This document shows, piece after piece, positions 21,060-29,803 of a DNA stretch of 64,000 nucleotides. Every line of letters begins with the position of its first letter. Within the stretch, counting starts at the first letter, position 1. A model generated the notes under the pieces. That model had not been told where the DNA came from, ran no database searches, and worked only from the letters and a program-made list of their open reading frames with translations. The position numbers and the translations under genes were made by a program. This DNA is from Glebionis coronaria. Taxonomy: Eukaryota; Streptophyta; Magnoliopsida; Asterales; Asteraceae. Location of the stretch: positions 546,728,630 through 546,792,629 of the forward strand of contig CM046882.1 in NCBI GenBank assembly GCA_025667525.1, written 5' to 3'.

Positions 21060-21593
21060 TGTTGATCCCAAACTTAGATCGATTAGCTTTGTGTATACGA
21101 GATTAGATCAAGTATAGCACGTAGAGAAACCTTTGTATATGCTTTGTGAATCTAAGTGTTATGCGGAATTTAACATTTAAGCAAGAACACAAGATGTAAA
21201 CAAAACTTTCACTTTGATTATGAATGTCGAACTTGCTTACAATAAAAGATGTTTACGAATGAAAACTTATATAAAACTTGATATTGAACATTAACCTAAA
21301 GGCCTTCTTTTATAGACTAAGAAGCCTTGTACAATAAGCTACGTATCAACTATTCTAGGTAAAGATAAACATAGAAAATACATTGTCGTTTCTATCCTTA
21401 CTAGAAGTATTCTAGAATATAATAAACATAATAAACGTGTAGCTTATATCTTCCATCAGTGCTTGTCTTCAATGTGTCAACGCTTGACTTTAACATGTCA
21501 ACGCTTGAGCTGTCAGCGCTTGCTTTGTTCCTGTCAACGCTTGTTTTGTTCTTGTCAGCGCTCAAGTGATCTGGCCTTAATTTATTCCCAACA
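21060..21593 (-). repeat. element D 5' LTR
   Basis: 534 bp, differing from the left LTR by one indel and about four substitutions. It contains the same TATA box and phased motif cluster. Confidence 0.95.
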
Positions 21594-22067
21594 GATGCAA
21601 GTTGGACCAGCAATACTGAGGATAATTCATCCACCAGTGGCTGGGTATTCCTACTTGGTGGTGGTGCAATTTCTAGGGCATCCAATAAACAAACTTGCAT
21701 TACTAGTTCTACCATGGAATCTGAGTTTGTGGCTCTAGCAGCTGCTGGTAAAGAGGCTGAATGGTTGAGAAACTTGCTTCTTGAAATTCCATTATGGGTC
21801 AAACCTATGGCACCTATCTCTATCCGTTGTGATAGTGCAGCTACATTGGCTAAGGCATATAGCCAAATGTACAATGGTAAGTCTAGACACTTAGGTGTTA
21901 GACATAGCATGATTCGTGAGCTAATCATGAATGGGGTGATTTCAATAGAGTTTGTGAGGTCTCAACAAAACTTAGCTGATCACTTGACGAAGGGATTGGC
22001 TAGAGACTTGGTTTTAAAGTCTGCTAAAGGGATGGGTTTAAAGTCCAACCTAGTCACTGAATGTTAG
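21594..22067 (+). pseudogene. element C RNase H, 3' part
   Basis: It resumes C pol after D: DASWTSNTEDNSSTSGWVFLLGGG, then SSTMESEFVALAAAGKEAEWLRN (RNase H catalytic region) and the C-terminus SRHLGVRHSMIRELI and QQNLADHLTKGLARD, ending in VTEC and a stop at 22065-22067. The frame is open here. Confidence 0.92.
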
Positions 22068-22570
22068 GACACCCAACCCCCTCCTAAAAAAACTTGGGAG
22101 TTGAGTTCAATATGGAAAGCTGAACATTCAGGGGACTGAAGCACATGTATATCATCCCAAGGATGTGCTTGTACCTGCTGAAAGTAGGATGAAGTTATAA
22201 ACTTCTTAATGGTTAATGTCTTTGAAAAAATGCTTAAGTAGGAGCATGAACTAAAGAGGAACCACCTATGTAAATGTTGAGATTTTTCCGTCTCAGGGAG
22301 CATGGACTTGACTCTTACAACATTTATGAATTTGGATATGGACACATGGCTAGTAGTGTCAGGAGTTGTTTTGTGTTTGAAAACTTGTGTGTATTTTATC
22401 CTCAGGTATTCAAAGTAGTTGAAGAGTTCAATTCTTAGAACACCCTGATTCTCGAATGTTTGAAGTAATTTACTAAGATGGAAATTCAATCCTTAGGATA
22501 TTTTCATTTATGCACTAGTTTTGTTAAAGTTAATTTTCATACAAAGGAATTGTACTATAGTGGGGAGGAT
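22068..22570 (+). other. element C 3' untranslated region
   Basis: About 500 bases between the pol stop and the right LTR, with no gene visible, ending in the purine tract AGTGGGGAGGAT. Unlike D and E, C has no third ORF here. Confidence 0.7.
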
Positions 22571-23215
22571 TGTTGGAAATATAGTTCAATTGTGGGTTAT
22601 GTTTACACCTGTTAATGGGCTTGGAGGTATGGAGTATACACCCATTGGTCCCTAAACACCCTGGCTCAGATAGTGGTAAAGTTATATTTCAGCGGTACTT
22701 AGGATTACACTAAAGGTATTTGGTTTTACACTAGCGGTACTTGCAAGTACTGCTAGTGTTATGCAAGTACTGCTAGTGTTATGCAAGTACTGGCGAGAAA
22801 CATGTAACAGTCTTTGACTGTTTGACTGTATCTAATGACCATGTTTAATGGGTCATGTAACCACTATTCCTGGTCATATGGAGACATATAATGGGGAGTT
22901 AATTGGCCGTTAAATCCTCATTATTTCCATTGATCATGTTGAGTTGATCACCTATAAAAGGGCTCGTATTGTTTGCATGAAAGACACACAGAAAACAAGA
23001 AACACTTTACAGCAAAGGGTTATAGATTTGTGCCTAATTCTATAACATATATTTGGTCTTATCCTAAGTAAGTATTCGTGATACCCAGGCACTAGGGTCG
23101 AATAGTTTACTTTGGAAAGTGATCACACAATTCCAAGTGATATCCGGTAACCTTCATTGGTACGTAGTTAGGCTATTGATTATCTTACCCTGGTTGGGAC
23201 GAATAGACTCCAACA
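22571..23215 (+). repeat. element C 3' LTR
   Basis: 645 bp, same ends and TATA box as the left copy, followed by the ACATC duplication. Its motif copies at about 22694-22795 are slightly less decayed in one place (CTAGTG where the left copy has CTATTG). Confidence 0.92.
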
Positions 23216-23616
23216 ACATCTTCAAGATCAATATCATAAACTGCCATTGATTCTTCTTCGACACCCAACATAACATCTAAAGATGGCACATCATTTTCTT
23301 CTTCTTGAAAATTCTGATAAATGTCAACAAAAGGATACTCCTCTTCCTCGAGATCTTCATCATAAACCGGGGTTGCTTCATAATCGCCACAAACGACATC
23401 ATCATCATCGTCATCGGGATCAACAAATGGGTTTTCTTGCTCTTCATCTTCGGTACCCCGACCGTTACGATCACCACGCTTGTTCATCAAGTGATCCATC
23501 CGGCCAGTCAATTGATTAATTAACTGATCCAATCGCTCCTCCAATCTTGCCATAACACGCTGCTCCAATTCTTGTTCATACACACCCTGAAGATTCCTAC
23601 TTCTCCTTGGAGACAT
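23216..23616 (-). pseudogene. element B gag-like N-terminus
   Basis: MSPRRSRNLQGVYEQELEQRV starts at 23616, with a short coiled coil (RVMARLEERLDQLINQLTGRM) and an acidic stretch (PFVDPDDDDDDV, YDEDLEEEEYPF). This resembles the start of gypsy polyproteins in Asteraceae (recollection). It is cut by C after IDLEDV and continues at 5306-5014. Confidence 0.7.
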
Positions 23617-23632
23617 CTTAATCAGGAACTTC

Positions 23633-23648
23633 GGCTCTTGATACCAAC
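23633..23648 (-). other. element B primer-binding site
   Basis: On the minus strand TTGGTATCAAGAGCC follows the LTR end within a base or two; it resembles the initiator-Met tRNA complement. Confidence 0.8.
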
Positions 23649-24027
23649 TGATGTAGACTAAAAAGGAGGATAAATAAATTGAATCTGTTGATTCTAAAGA
23701 ATACCATAAACAACTCTTCCAACAATCGTTGATTCACACGAATACCGATTATTAGGTTTAAAATCGAACAATAAACCTTAACCCGGTTTTAAGTCAATTA
23801 GCAGAAGACTAAAAAGTCATTTTTATTCTATCTCTATTATTCAATACAATAAACCCAAGTACTAATTTTATAGGAAAACTAAACTTGGGAAAAAAGATAA
23901 CAATATTTTTCCCAGAAAACACAAAATAAGAATACTAAATAAAAGATACCACAAAATAAGAAATTTAAATAAAAGATATCATAAACTAAGGAAACTAAAT
24001 AACCAGTTTATTCTTGTTCCTCCATCA
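23649..24027 (-). repeat. element B 5' LTR
   Basis: 379 bp, TGATGTAGAC...CTCCATCA on the plus strand, followed by the CCTTG duplication at 24028-24032. Confidence 0.85.
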
Positions 24028-24032
24028 CCTTG

Positions 24033-24997
24033 GATGTTGATGAGATGAATTACTCATCATGTACATACTTTTTTGAGCACCTTTGCACCGGTCACACGCT
24101 CTTGGATCACATCCACACCAAAACTACTTCGGATGCGACGGGATCTGCTTACCCTTCAACTCCGGATGAGGAGTGGGTAAGATCGACATCATCGTTTTGT
24201 CGTGGATATTTACCACCGTTGAGAACCTCTTTAAAAATGGATGGTCGATGAACGACCAAAAACGGCTAAGGATGCGTGGAATATTTTGGCCGACATCTTC
24301 CACAATAATAACGGGCTATCTCTATTGCGTTAGAGGCTGAGCTATGTTCTTTAAAGCTTGGTGACCTCACAATTGATGTTTACTTTCGAAAGATCGGATC
24401 TATTATTTCTGTACTTAAAGGGCTAGGGTCTTCGATCAACAATGAAACAGTGGTTAACATTGTCCTAGCGGGTTTACCTCCTAAATAAGCCATGGTTTAC
24501 GGTATTATTTTGCACCGGGAAGTTTTTTGGATCTTAAAGTGGTCCAACCAATGCTCACAACGAAGGAAATGCGTCTCAAGTCGCTTACTCAAGACACCTA
24601 TGCGGACTCTACTTCCTCATCCCCCACGGTTTTATTGGCTAAAATTGATGATCCTCATCGTTGTGATTTCACACCTATGGGAAAAGTTTTTCGCCTCTGT
24701 AATAATTTTGCTCGGAGCTTGTGTTATTGGGGTGAAAATTGTTGCTATCTCCACAATGGTGTGCATGGTACAGGGGCTCCTTATTGTCCTTCGAAACCCT
24801 CCCCCGATTCACTTATAGGTAACATGGAAACTTTGAAAACGTTAGTGGCGAAGCTCGAATTCGATGAGAAGGTTTTATGTGTTGGGTCAAAAGCTTCAGT
24901 GTCTCAAACACCCACTGCCTATGTTCTGTTTAATCCTCCACCGGGCTTCAACAATTTACCTGCTACCTTACCCTCAGCCCATCCAGCTTCTCCCTAA
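24033..24997 (+). pseudogene. element A gag, main part
   Basis: Continues A gag as DVDEMNYSSCTYFFEHLCTGHTLLDHI, then degenerates with frame changes between 24252 and 24526. In the last part a CCCH-type finger is readable (C-x7-C-x5-C-x3-H: LCNNFARSLCYWGENCCYLHNG), replacing the usual CCHC knuckle. This finger is seen in some plant copia gags. It ends in a Pro-rich stretch. Confidence 0.65.
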
Positions 24998-25039
24998 CCG
25001 AGCCCACATGTTTACACTTACCCAACCCAACAAACTGTC

Positions 25040-26300
25040 TTGCCTACCCAATTGTTTTACTCTCAGTTGGCCTCAATGTTTTACCAACAGCCGGTTGTCT
25101 ACTCGGGTTTTCCATCTCCACACGTTCAACCAGTTTCTTTTGTTGGTGCGCCTGCTATATCAAGTTCGGGTGGATCATACGGTCAGCCGGGTTCTTCTGT
25201 TGCTCCGGTTCTCTTGGGTCAAGAAACCTTACTACATGATGCTTTCACGACTCCTACGGTACATGAACCTGCTTTCGGCAATTTGAATATCGATATAGGT
25301 ACGAGTTCACATCTTAATGCTTTGAAATCTAACTTAAGTGATGTTTTTAATTCTTGCATTTATTCATCTATTTATGTTGATGATGGTCACTCTAGTCCTG
25401 TTGTTAACTTTGGTCGTAGCATCATATCTACCCTGTATCGCTCCCTTCATTGACATAACGTCCTCATTACACCCAATATTTTTAATAATTTAGTTTATGT
25501 TCGTCAGTTTATCTTTGATAATTCTTGTACTGTCGAGATTGACCCTTTTGGTTTTTCTGTTAAGGACTTTTACACCTGCCAGGTGCTGCTTCCGTATGAT
25601 AGCACTAGTGATCTTTATCCTGTGATGAAGCCCTCTCATATTCCTCATGCTTTCCTTACAAGTCAGTATACGTGGCACCAGCATCTAGGACATCGTGGAA
25701 GTGAAGTGTTACGCTGTGTTTTGTTTAGTAATTCCATTTCGTGTAATAAGGAAAAATTTCTTGTTCTTTGTCATGCTTTCCAGCTTGGCAAACGCGTGAA
25801 GCTTCCATTCGTTAGTTCCAGTATGTTGTTTATTCTTCTTTTGATATTGTTCACTTGGATTTATGGACTTCTCCAGTCCCGAGATTATCTGGCTTTAAAT
25901 ACTATGTTTTGTTTTTGGATCATTATTCTCAGTATGTTTGGGTTTATCCATTGGTTCATAAATTTGATGTTATGTCAAAATTTGTGGTGTTTCGTACTTT
26001 TGTTCGTACTCAATTTAAATGTAAAATTAAGTTGTTTCAGTGTGATCATGGTGGTGAATTTGACAACTAAGCATTTCATAAACTTTTTGTCACTAATGGC
26101 ATGCAGTTTCGTTTTTCTTGTCCACAAACCTCACAACAAAATGGCAAATCGGAACGGATGATTTGCACCATTAATAACCTTATCTGAACCTTATTATTTC
26201 AGCTCACCTTCCACCCAATTACTGAACCGAAGCTCTTAATATGGTTGTTTACTTGTTAAATATTATGCCTTCCCATCGATAATGATATTCCCTTTACCCG
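25040..26300 (+). pseudogene. element A protease and integrase remnants
   Basis: 25285-25340 has a decayed protease site (IDIGTSSHLNALKSNLSD). 25583-25830 has the pre-integrase region (YTWHQHLGHRGSEVL, with CHAFQLGKRVKLPF). 25855-26070 in another frame is the integrase core (YVLFLDHYSQYVWVYPL, FQCDHGGEFDN), continuing CPQTSQQNGKSERM to about 26160. Many stops and shifts; dead. Confidence 0.75.
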
Positions 26301-27519
26301 CCTTTTTTGTTCCACTCCTGACTATACCATATTACGTACCTTTAGCTGTCTTTGTTACCCTCATCGTGATGCCTCTCACAAACTTGAGGCTCGCGCCACA
26401 CTTTCCATATTTTTAGGACATGCTACCAATCATCGAGGTTATCGTTGTCTTGATCTCACCATAAAATTTCATTATTATATCTCGGCATGTCACCTTTGAT
26501 GAAACCGTTTTTCTCGTTGGCTCCATGACACCCACTACAAGTACGTCTTATGACTTTTTGGATCCAACGTCCAACCTCATTAGTGATCTTATTCGCTTGA
26601 CACCATTGATGAAACCGTCCTCAGCACCGAACACCCCTACACTTGCCCCTATACCTCCTCTCGTTGAACCTCAAACCCCTCTTGGCCCACCTCCTGGTTT
26701 TGGTTCTTCACCGGACTCTCAACCAACTCCTACTACTCTCCCGTCTCCACCTCCTACTATCTCGTCTCCACCTCCGGGTATAATTTTCACCACATCCACT
26801 GTCTGCACCGTCACCACCTCACAATCCGAACCCTGCCTCGACTCATCCCATGGTCACACGTTTTCCTTTCGGGTTAAATCGTCCTAATCCTAAGTATAAT
26901 TGTCTTGTGTCTAGTGTTTCTCCGTTACCTAAGTCGTATAATGATGTGTTTCATGACTTCAATTGGCACCATGCTATGACAGATGAATATAATGCATTAA
27001 TTAAGAACAACACTTAGGTTTTGGTTCCGAGACTGCGGAGTGTTAATATTGTTTGTTGTATGTTGTTGTTTTGCCACAAATATTTAGCTGACGGGTCTCT
27101 GAGCAGGTACAACGCTCACCTTGTGGCTAATGGCAGTACCCAGATTGAGGATGTTGATGTGGATGAGACTTTTAGTTCGGTTGTTAAACCGGGCACTATA
27201 CAGACTGTTCTGAGTTGGCTCTTTCTCGCCGTCGGCCTGTTCATCAGCTTGATGTTAAAAATGTGTTTCTTCATGGTGATTTGTCTCGGACTGTTTATAT
27301 GTATCAGCCTCCTGGTTTCAGGATTCTTTGCACCTAGATTACTTGTGCTTGTTAAAGCAGTCTCTCTATGGTCTGATGCAGGCTCCTCGGGCTTGGTTTC
27401 ATCGATTTTCTACATATATTACTAGGAAAAGATTTACTTAGAGTCGGTGCGACTCATCTCTCTTTATTTATCGCCATGCGCAGGATACCGCTTTTCTCCT
27501 TTTTTCTGTTGACAATGTT
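26301..27519 (+). pseudogene. element A integrase tail, Pro-rich linker, reverse transcriptase 5' half
   Basis: After the integrase C-terminal remnant there is a Pro/Thr/Ser-rich linker (26525-26887). Reverse transcriptase remnants then follow from about 26940: LADGSLSRYNAHLVANG, HQLDVKNVFLHGDL, KQSLYGLMQAPRAWFHRFS, and a decayed catalytic box (VDNVILTA). The hAT element interrupts it at 27528. Confidence 0.7.
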
Positions 27520-27527
27520 ATACTTAC

Positions 27528-28030
27528 CAGTGGTGGATCCAGCGTTTCTCACCATGTGTGGCACCCATCTCGGCTCGCTTCGCTTCGCTAATATTTCTTA
27601 GTTATTAGTTTGTTAATGTAAAAGTGGTTTTTGTTTTCGTTCTCAAACATAACACAAGCTTAAATACACACTAATTATATACTTTCCAACTGGTTAAAAT
27701 AAAAAAATATTTATTTAATACGTACATAGTTTTCATTTAATAAGATAAGAGACAAAAAAAATAGTAAAAGTACATCCACTTGCATTACTATTAGTCTACT
27801 GCCTTAACAAAAAGACAAATAAGTGATTAATAGAAAACGTTAACTACACTGTTTATCATCTTCTCTACGTCATCCTCTTTTCTTCACCAACAAAACCTAG
27901 ATATGTTAATCTTTCCATAATAGGTGTGGCACAATCAAAAAACCAAAAAAAATCACATAGAAATGCACTACGTCCCCTAAAGTTATATGTGGCACGTGCC
28001 ACAGGTGGCAAATACAAAGATCCACCCCTG
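27528..28030. mobile_element. hAT-type MITE in element A reverse transcriptase
   Basis: 503 bp. Terminal inverted repeats CAGTGGTGGATC (left) and CAGGGGTGGATC (complement of the right end), flanked by a perfect 8-bp target duplication ATACTTAC (27520-27527 and 28031-28038). The reverse transcriptase reading resumes immediately after it. The 8-bp duplication and CAG-type ends are diagnostic of hAT elements. No transposase ORF. Confidence 0.93.
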
Positions 28031-28038
28031 ATACTTAC

Positions 28039-28309
28039 TGCTTCCTTTGACGAAGTATTACGCGAGATTATTGATTCATTACATTTGGAGTTTGACTAGA
28101 CATATTTGGGGTCTCTTAATTACTTCTTGGGGATTTTCGTTTCTCATGATTCCTCTGGGATGTTCTTGTCACAAGAAAATATGTGGTTGATATTCTTGAG
28201 CGTGAACATATGGTTAATTGTAATCCTAGTCGCACACCTATTGATACTGAGTCCAAAATGGGTTTGGATGGTGACCGGTCTCTGATTCTACATTATATCG
28301 AAGTCTTGC
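28039..28309 (+). pseudogene. element A reverse transcriptase, connection region
   Basis: Remnants read LGSLNYFLGIFVSHDSSGMFLSQ and NCNPSRTPIDTESK-like text, the region after YVDD in copia reverse transcriptases. It is interrupted by the SINE. Confidence 0.7.
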
Positions 28310-28328
28310 GGGTTCGTAACAATATCTT

Positions 28329-28605
28329 TTTTTAACGACGGTTTGGTGCAGCGGAGTATCTTGCGTGCCACCGAGGCACCAAGTCTCTCGACCCGAGTTC
28401 GAATCATCTCACGAAGAGAATATCAACCCCCATGCTAGCCATCCAGTTTCCCATTAAGGGGCTTCAAGGCATTGCGATGAGATTCAAACCCGGCTGCCAA
28501 TTCTGGGAAAATCCCCCACATGGGGAATCACAGGAGTCGAACCCCTGACCTCCCCCACATGGAGACTATAACCAAATGCATCCATCCAACTGAGCTAGAC
28601 TTCAT
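28329..28605 (-). mobile_element. tRNA-derived SINE with an inverted second tRNA-like part
   Basis: 277 bp flanked by an 18-19 base target duplication (GGGTTCGT..CAATATCTT at 28310-28328 and 28606-28623) with one small difference. On the minus strand the head has an A box TAGCTCAGTTGG and a perfect B box GGTTCGACTCC, and the insertion ends in seven A. The distal part read on the plus strand also shows an A box (TGGTGCAGCGG) and a B-like box (AGTTCGAATCA). Long target duplication and A tail indicate LINE-driven insertion. Confidence 0.85.
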
Positions 28606-28623
28606 GGGTTCGTTCAATATCTT

Positions 28624-29266
28624 ACATTTACTCGTCCTAACATCTCATATGCACTTCAACAGGTTTGTTTGTATATGCATGATCCGTGGGAGCCTCATTT
28701 TTCGGCTCTCAAACGTATTTTGTGGTATGTTCGCGGGACTTTGAATTATGGTTTACGGTTGTTTTCAGATTCTTTTAATTCATTAGTGGCATACTTGGAT
28801 GTTGATTGGGTTGGTTATCCTACTACATGTCGATCTACGTGAGCGTGTTGTGTGTTTCTTGGTAATAATTTATTTTCTTGGTCCTCGAAGCATCAGCAGA
28901 CGCCGTCTCGCTCCAGTGCTAAAGCGGAGTATCGTGGGGTTGCTAATGCTGTTGTTGAGACTTTTTGGTTACGTAATCTGTTGTGTGAGCTGCACACGCC
29001 TTTGTCTTCCGCTACCATTGTTTATTGTGATAATGTCAGTGTCGTGTAGCTCTCTTTGAAACCGGTTTAACATCAACGTACCAAGCATATTGAGCTAGAT
29101 ATTCATTTTGTTCGTGACTTGGTTGCTACCGGTCATGTTCGTGTTTTCATGTTCCTTCACGTTATCAATATGCTGACATTTTCACCAAAGGATTACCTTC
29201 GGCGTTGTTTGAAGAATTTTGTACTAGTTTGAGTGTCCGATCTCCTCCCACTCCAACTGAGGGGAG
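28624..29266 (+). pseudogene. element A RNase H and 3' end
   Basis: Reads FLGNNLFSWSSKHQQTPSRS, SSAKAEYRGVANAVVETFWLR, then TKHIELDIHFVRDLV and YADIFTKGLPSALFEEF. These are the RNase H catalytic region and C-terminus of copia pol, with a stop at 29047-29049 and a shift near 29140. A purine tract (CTGAGGGGAG) ends at 29266. Confidence 0.8.
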
Positions 29267-29470
29267 TGCTAGTAGGTATTTATATATGAGCTTAAGCCCG
29301 TAGTCTAGAATATTCTTTGTAACCCTATATATAGGCATTGGTTGTTTAGTGAGAAGATATGCAATTACACTATCCTACAAATTAAAGTCGTCAAGTAGAG
29401 GCTTGATGTGTAACTTCGACTCTTTGAGTACTTGATATTGGCTTTTCCGTATATGATTGGAAAAAAGGTT
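29267..29470 (+). repeat. element A 3' LTR (right border uncertain)
   Basis: Begins TGCTAGTAGG directly after the purine tract; TATA box CCTATATATAGG near 29324. No second copy is in the window and no clear CA end or target duplication is seen, so the end is a guess. Confidence 0.5.
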
Positions 29471-29803
29471 TGGAATCACTGAAACCGACCCGAAAACTAG
29501 AACCAAATTTTAATCATGTTTTCTCACATGTTATTGGCTATTTCCGGTTTAAAACAAGCATTACTGAACATGGAATTTGCTTGCACTTCTTTTTGAGATA
29601 AGCATTTAGGGCATTCTTTTTCGCAAGACACAAAATTGTATCCATATTATTAAACTTTTTTTCTCTCAATATTACATATCCTTGAAGCCTTATTTCACAC
29701 CAAATAAGTGCAGAAACAGTTGGATGAAATAGAGATTAAGCTTAGAAATATTACAAAAATATAGCCACAAATTGATTACAAAAAAAAAAAAATCAATCTT
29801 GTT

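Larger units (their letters stand above)
9650..21593 (-). mobile_element. element D: young Sirevirus-type copia element with a third ORF
   Basis: Flanked by perfect GATGC duplications (9645-9649 and 21594-21598). LTRs are 533 and 534 bp with TGTTGATCCC...TTCCCAACA ends on the plus strand and about five differences. The primer-binding site (21040-21059) lies beside the right LTR, so the element reads right to left. Order: LTR, gag (943 aa), pol, 1.26 kb intergenic, ORF3 (1023 aa), purine tract, LTR. Reverse transcriptase style ([19 protein letters not shown]) and a large extra ORF after pol match the Sirevirus group. Confidence 0.95.
5312..23215 (+). mobile_element. element C: Ty1/copia element inside B, split by D
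   Basis: Flanked by perfect ACATC duplications (5307-5311 and 23216-23220). The 645-bp LTRs begin TGTTGG and end CCAACA. A gag-pol reads left to right with copia order. D interrupts RNase H at 9650; removing D and one GATGC copy restores the frame (...YTDA joined to DASW...). A purine tract (AGTGGGGAGGAT) precedes the right LTR at 22571. No clear initiator-Met primer site follows the left LTR. Confidence 0.92.
4534..24027 (-). mobile_element. element B: short non-autonomous gypsy-type LTR element, split by C
   Basis: Flanked by perfect CCTTG duplications (4529-4533 and 24028-24032). LTRs are 4534-4914 and 23649-24027 with TG...CA ends. The primer-binding site beside the right LTR and the purine tract beside the left one fix the orientation as minus. 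Without the nested C, B is only about 1.6 kb and encodes a gag-like N-terminus fused to a short C-terminal piece, with no reverse transcriptase or integrase. It must have moved with enzymes from a relative. Confidence 0.85.
4465..29470 (+). mobile_element. element A: old Ty1/copia element, outermost of the nest
   Basis: Element A survives as 4465-4533 (start of gag) and 24028 to about 29470. The two parts join in frame once B and one CCTTG copy are removed. Its domain order (gag with a CCCH finger, protease, integrase, reverse transcriptase, RNase H) is copia. It has many stops and frameshifts, plus a hAT MITE and a SINE inside the reverse transcriptase region. Its 5' LTR is not seen, apparently displaced to the left by the Tat-like element. 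The 3' LTR begins at 29267. Confidence 0.7.

Noticed and set aside
28329..28605. Possible tRNA genes (A and B boxes on both strands)
   Set aside because: No acceptor stem or cloverleaf can be closed. The unit has an A tail and a long target duplication, so it is a SINE.
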